From positions 1,534,530 to 1,598,529 of the forward strand of contig NZ_CP080572.1 in the NCBI RefSeq assembly GCF_023746595.1: a stretch of 64,000 nucleotides of DNA, written 5' to 3'. This DNA comes from Thermococcus argininiproducens. GTDB taxonomy: Archaea; Methanobacteriota_B; Thermococci; Thermococcales; Thermococcaceae. A model generated the notes under the pieces. The model had not been told where the DNA came from. It did not search any database and was given only the letters and a program-made list of their open reading frames with translations. Positions 62,803 to 64,000 of the stretch are shown one piece after another. The position numbers and the translations under genes are program-made. Positions within the stretch are counted from its first letter, which is position 1. Every line of letters starts with the position of its first letter.

Positions 62803-63561
62803 TTACTGACCCTTTTTTTCTTTTTTCAAGCCTTGTTCTTTAGGGCAGGAGAGGTCAGCGTTTAACTCTTCAATTATTACCAATACCTCCCTTAAATCAC
62901 TGATTACAAACTCACATTCCCTCCATGCCTCTTTTCTTTCTCCTTTTTTATCAAGGAGAATACTCAGCATCTCAACTTGTCTAGCACCAACACAATCCTT
63001 TAATGGATTGTCCCCTACATATATGGCTTCTTCACCTCTAATCCCAGCCTTTTTCAATGCAACTTCAAATATCCTGGGATGAGGCTTATAGAATCCAGCT
63101 TCCTCACTTGTAGTTATGCCATCAAATAAATGAATGATCCCAAGGGATTCAAGCTGTGCTTTTAGATAATCGTTATCAGAATCTGTGATAATACCAATAT
63201 AATATCCCTCTCTCTTTAGCGTTTCAAGAGTTTCAACAACTTCATCATAAAGTTTTCCATACTTTTGGTGCATCCTTAAATGGATCTCCCAAAAATCAGG
63301 AGAAAATTCCAACCCATGTTTTTCTAGCAACGCTCTCAAAATTTCTTCTTCTATCATTCTGAGAGGTTTGTATGGCATCCCAGCATATTCTTTGAACTTC
63401 TCCCTTGTGCGTTCCTCATATTCCTCCCAAAACTTTAGAACATCTATATTTTCTGCTTTACTTTTATTAAGGACTTCCTTTATTATGTTTTGGTGAGTTA
63501 TGTCTTCGTATTCTTTGCTGAGCAAAGTCCCAACGAAATCAAAAAATACTGCTCGTATCAT
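62803..63561 (-). CDS. HAD-superfamily hydrolase with element-derived tail
   Basis: 252 residues. HAD motif I is AVFFDFVGTLLSKE (nucleophile Asp), motif II is IGIITDSDNDY, motif III Lys in TSEEAGFYKPHPRIFE, and motif IV is AIYVGDNPLKDC. A GGTGAT site lies seven nt before the ATG at 63561. The last 18 residues (ADLSCPKEQGLKKEKKGQ) are encoded by the minus strand of a hairpin relic (62830-62859) plus an A-rich stretch, so the original C-terminus was replaced. Substrate unknown. Confidence 0.85.
   Translation of the reverse strand: MIRAVFFDFVGTLLSKEYEDITHQNIIKEVLNKSKAENIDVLKFWEEYEERTREKFKEYAGMPYKPLRMIEEEILRALLEKHGLEFSPDFWEIHLRMHQKYGKLYDEVVETLETLKREGYYIGIITDSDNDYLKAQLESLGIIHLFDGITTSEEAGFYKPHPRIFEVALKKAGIRGEEAIYVGDNPLKDCVGARQVEMLSILLDKKGERKEAWRECEFVISDLREVLVIIEELNADLSCPKEQGLKKEKKGQ
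62830..62859 (+). repeat. IS605-type right-end/omega-RNA hairpin relic (copy D)
   Basis: GCCTTGTTCTTTAGGGC folds as a hairpin, followed by AGGAGAGGTCAGC. This is close to copies C and E. It lies on the plus strand within the 3' end of the HAD gene. Confidence 0.6.
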
Positions 63562-63774
63562 GTTTATCACCGGTATAAGTTAGTTCTTTAGTTTAAAAAT
63601 TCTCTAGTACAGAAGATACCAAGGCTCTGTCCCATCTATCAATAGATGTTGAAAAAATGACAGAATATCATCAACTTAATTATCAAATTCAGACATCTAA
63701 ACAAAGAATACTAAAAAATATTTTTATAGAATCAAAAACCACTGAAAATATGACTTCATTGTGGAGGGATAGAC
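63562..63774. other. intergenic, no gene recognised
   Basis: About 210 AT-rich nt, with no convincing ORF. A TATA-like stretch (TTTTTATAGA at 63721-63730) lies about 45-55 nt ahead of the RAM-like frame. The GGAGGG site at 63763-63768 belongs to that frame. Confidence 0.4.
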
Positions 63775-63993
63775 ATCAAGGCAATACTTCTCATCTGGAA
63801 TGTAAAAGCTGCCGTTTTGGAAAAATTACCATTTGAGGGAAGTTTAACCTATGGAGAATATGACTTCATAGTACCTCTAGAATTTCATAGCATAGCAGAG
63901 CTTGAGGAATTCAAGAAAAGTCTTTCTGAATTAATTGGAAATAAAAATTTTAAGGTATATGTTGTTAAATGTTTCAAGATTCAATCAAAATAA
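63775..63993 (+). CDS. RAM-like domain protein lacking a standard start codon
   Basis: 72 codons of protein-like sequence: KAILLIWNVKAAVLEKLPFE, TYGEYDFIVPLEFHSIAELE, and the C-terminal NKNFKVYVVKCFKIQSK. The GEYDFIVPLEF stretch resembles the Lrp/AsnC RAM domain at 21523 (GEYDLIVKVET). GGAGGG lies where a ribosome binding site is expected, but the codon that follows is ATC, and there is an in-frame stop at 63751 with no ATG/GTG/TTG between. Either a mutated start or an unusual one. Confidence 0.5.
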   Translation: MKAILLIWNVKAAVLEKLPFEGSLTYGEYDFIVPLEFHSIAELEEFKKSLSELIGNKNFKVYVVKCFKIQSK

Positions 63994-64000
63994 GACAGGT

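Overview
The window is from an archaeon of the order Thermococcales, by gene content and signals. There is prolyl-tRNA synthetase of the archaeal type, NAC, Trm56, NadM, MptE, archaetidylinositol-phosphate synthase, a PiT/DUF47 phosphate pair, BRE/TATA promoters about 25 nt ahead of starts, and GGTGA-type ribosome binding sites. The moderately AT-rich composition fits a lower-GC Thermococcus or a Pyrococcus relative. The species cannot be fixed from the sequence alone.

Positions 1-12,300 hold dense housekeeping genes: a partial geranylgeranyl reductase, pcp, proS, two D-2-hydroxyacid dehydrogenases, a DUF47/PhoU-like gene ahead of serA, 2-dehydropantoate reductase, a SPOUT methyltransferase/ogt/TPR operon, nac, hflX and a Pro dipeptidase. 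A GC-rich non-coding element follows (about 12,392-12,663). Then come a methylthiotransferase, an MBL-fold protein, a small frameshifted gene, tRNA-Arg(CCG), a 49-residue membrane protein, a DEAD-box helicase, a lipoprotein phosphoesterase and the phosphate transporter pair. A second, related non-coding element lies at about 21,860-22,131 on the minus strand. Positions 22.4-40.2 kb carry a kinase-like protein, an S9 peptidase, mptE, several unknown secreted or membrane proteins, a threonine synthase-like gene, a frameshifted AAA ATPase, speB, a MetRS-beta-like gene and two orphan peptide-ABC permeases.

Positions 40.2-58.6 kb look accessory. There are five SAM methyltransferases (three in tandem), three intact GNAT genes plus one GNAT pseudogene, two Cys-rich flavoproteins, a second AAA ATPase next to a repeat-rich (propeller-like) protein, a minimal nucleotidyltransferase, two MFS transporters and an ArsR-type regulator with its own palindrome. 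Housekeeping genes resume at 58.6 kb: nadM, SAM hydrolase, a transglutaminase-like lipoprotein that appears to lack its catalytic Cys, trm56, a CDP-alcohol phosphatidyltransferase and a HAD hydrolase.

The most unusual feature is a set of five solitary GC-rich elements. Each ends in, or consists of, a short hairpin followed by a GGAGGAGGTCAGC-like tail, resembling the right end/omega-RNA 3' end of IS200/IS605 (TnpB) elements. No tnpA or tnpB is visible in the window. Four sit at or just past the 3' end of a gene (12,304; about 12,392; 58,620; 62,830) and one lies between genes (about 21,860). Two are about 270-nt versions that share an internal folded core, are likely transcribed, and are the best candidates for an incompletely described RNA system. 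One relic has become the C-terminal coding sequence of the HAD hydrolase. A second theme is three genes interrupted at A-homopolymers, each needing one more A (or a -1 slip) to be restored.
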